From a bacterium (GTDB lineage: Bacteria > Pseudomonadota > Alphaproteobacteria > Sphingomonadales > Sphingomonadaceae): a DNA stretch of 64,000 nt. A model generated the notes under the pieces. The model saw only the letters and a program-made list of their open reading frames with translations, was not told where the DNA came from and did no database searches. How positions within the stretch are numbered: position 1 is the stretch's first letter; each line of letters opens with the position of its first letter. The stretch covers positions 1-64,000 of the forward strand of contig JAVBXL010000044.1 of the NCBI GenBank assembly GCA_030824575.1, in the 5' to 3' direction. This document shows, in pieces, positions 63,672 through 64,000 of the stretch. A program made the position numbers and the translations under genes.

Positions 63672-64000
63672 TCATTGCGGGGGTGCAACGCTTTTCGGAC
63701 GCAGGCTGTTCCCGGCCCGGCCGCTGCGCAGCGCATGGACCCAGCTGAGCGGATTCCAGGTCGCGTCGCCATCCAGGCTGAAGGTGATAAACTCTGCCCG
63801 GCCGCCAATCGCTTCCCACGGCACCGGCCCGCCCAGGCCGTTTTCCTCCAGCGGCGCGCGGCTGTCGGCGCTGTTGTCGCGATTGTCGCCCATCAGGAAG
63901 ACATGGTCGGCGGGCACGCGCACCGGCCCATACCAATCCAGCGCGCTCGGCCCCATGTCGATCGTGACATAGGTCTTGCCGTTGGGCAGGATTTCCTGCC
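63672..64000 (-). CDS. lepB: signal peptidase I, C-terminal part (truncated by window edge)
   Basis: Only the C-terminal 109 codons or so are inside the window; the gene runs on beyond base 64000. The conserved box VFLMGDNRDNSADSR, typical of type I signal peptidases, is present, followed by the usual strand and a short tail. The catalytic Ser and Lys lie outside the window. Confidence 0.92.
   Translation of the reverse strand, partial: QEILPNGKTYVTIDMGPSALDWYGPVRVPADHVFLMGDNRDNSADSRAPLEENGLGGPVPWEAIGGRAEFITFSLDGDATWNPLSWVHALRSGRAGNSLRPKSVAPPQ

Overview
The window is GC-rich chromosomal DNA that I place in the Sphingomonadaceae (Sphingobium/Sphingomonas type). Grounds are the gene families, the block smc - two DsbA-like proteins - dciA - mutY - nudC - pmbA, two large TonB-dependent receptors, and a TPP-riboswitch-led thiC. 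There are three tRNA genes (initiator Met, Thr, Gly) and no rRNA or CRISPR array.

Layout. 0-14 kb is housekeeping: initiator tRNA, a periplasmic prolyl oligopeptidase, a TPP riboswitch leading a small membrane protein plus thiC, a degenerate ferredoxin, an AbrB/Doc toxin-antitoxin pair, an Atm1-type ABC exporter, a thioesterase, oligopeptidase B and aminopeptidase P. 14-36 kb is one coherent PQQ-dependent alcohol oxidation locus: two TonB receptors, a porin, a YVTN beta-propeller protein, PedF-type cytochrome c, a solute-binding-like protein, the PQQ dehydrogenase, a LuxR-type response regulator, a hybrid histidine kinase with a FIST-domain partner, DUF779 protein plus ExaC-type aldehyde dehydrogenase, pseudoazurin, a CXXCW rhodanese-like protein, a SoxYZ-like carrier and a zinc metallohydrolase. 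36-40 kb is a PaoABC-type molybdenum aldehyde oxidoreductase. 40.3-52.2 kb is an accessory island between tRNA-Gly and an IS remnant; it carries a saccharopine-dehydrogenase-like reductase, AraC regulator, amidohydrolase, broken integrase, a TetR-controlled tripartite efflux pump and ohr/ohrR. 52.2-64 kb returns to conserved genes and ends inside signal peptidase I.

The most interesting system is the PQQ locus. The dehydrogenase carries Asp-Phe-Asp at residues 318-320, the extra aspartate of lanthanide-dependent PQQ alcohol dehydrogenases. One TonB receptor has a strongly acidic loop suited to a hard cation. A motif close to GACCnAAGGnCCAATKG occurs before seven of the locus genes or transcription units, each time 19-21 nt upstream of a -10-like hexamer. 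I read this as one regulon, probably driven by the local kinase/response-regulator pair: receptors import metal or cofactor, the porin admits alcohol, the dehydrogenase passes electrons to cytochrome c and pseudoazurin, and aldehyde dehydrogenases remove the product. PQQ biosynthesis genes are not in the window.
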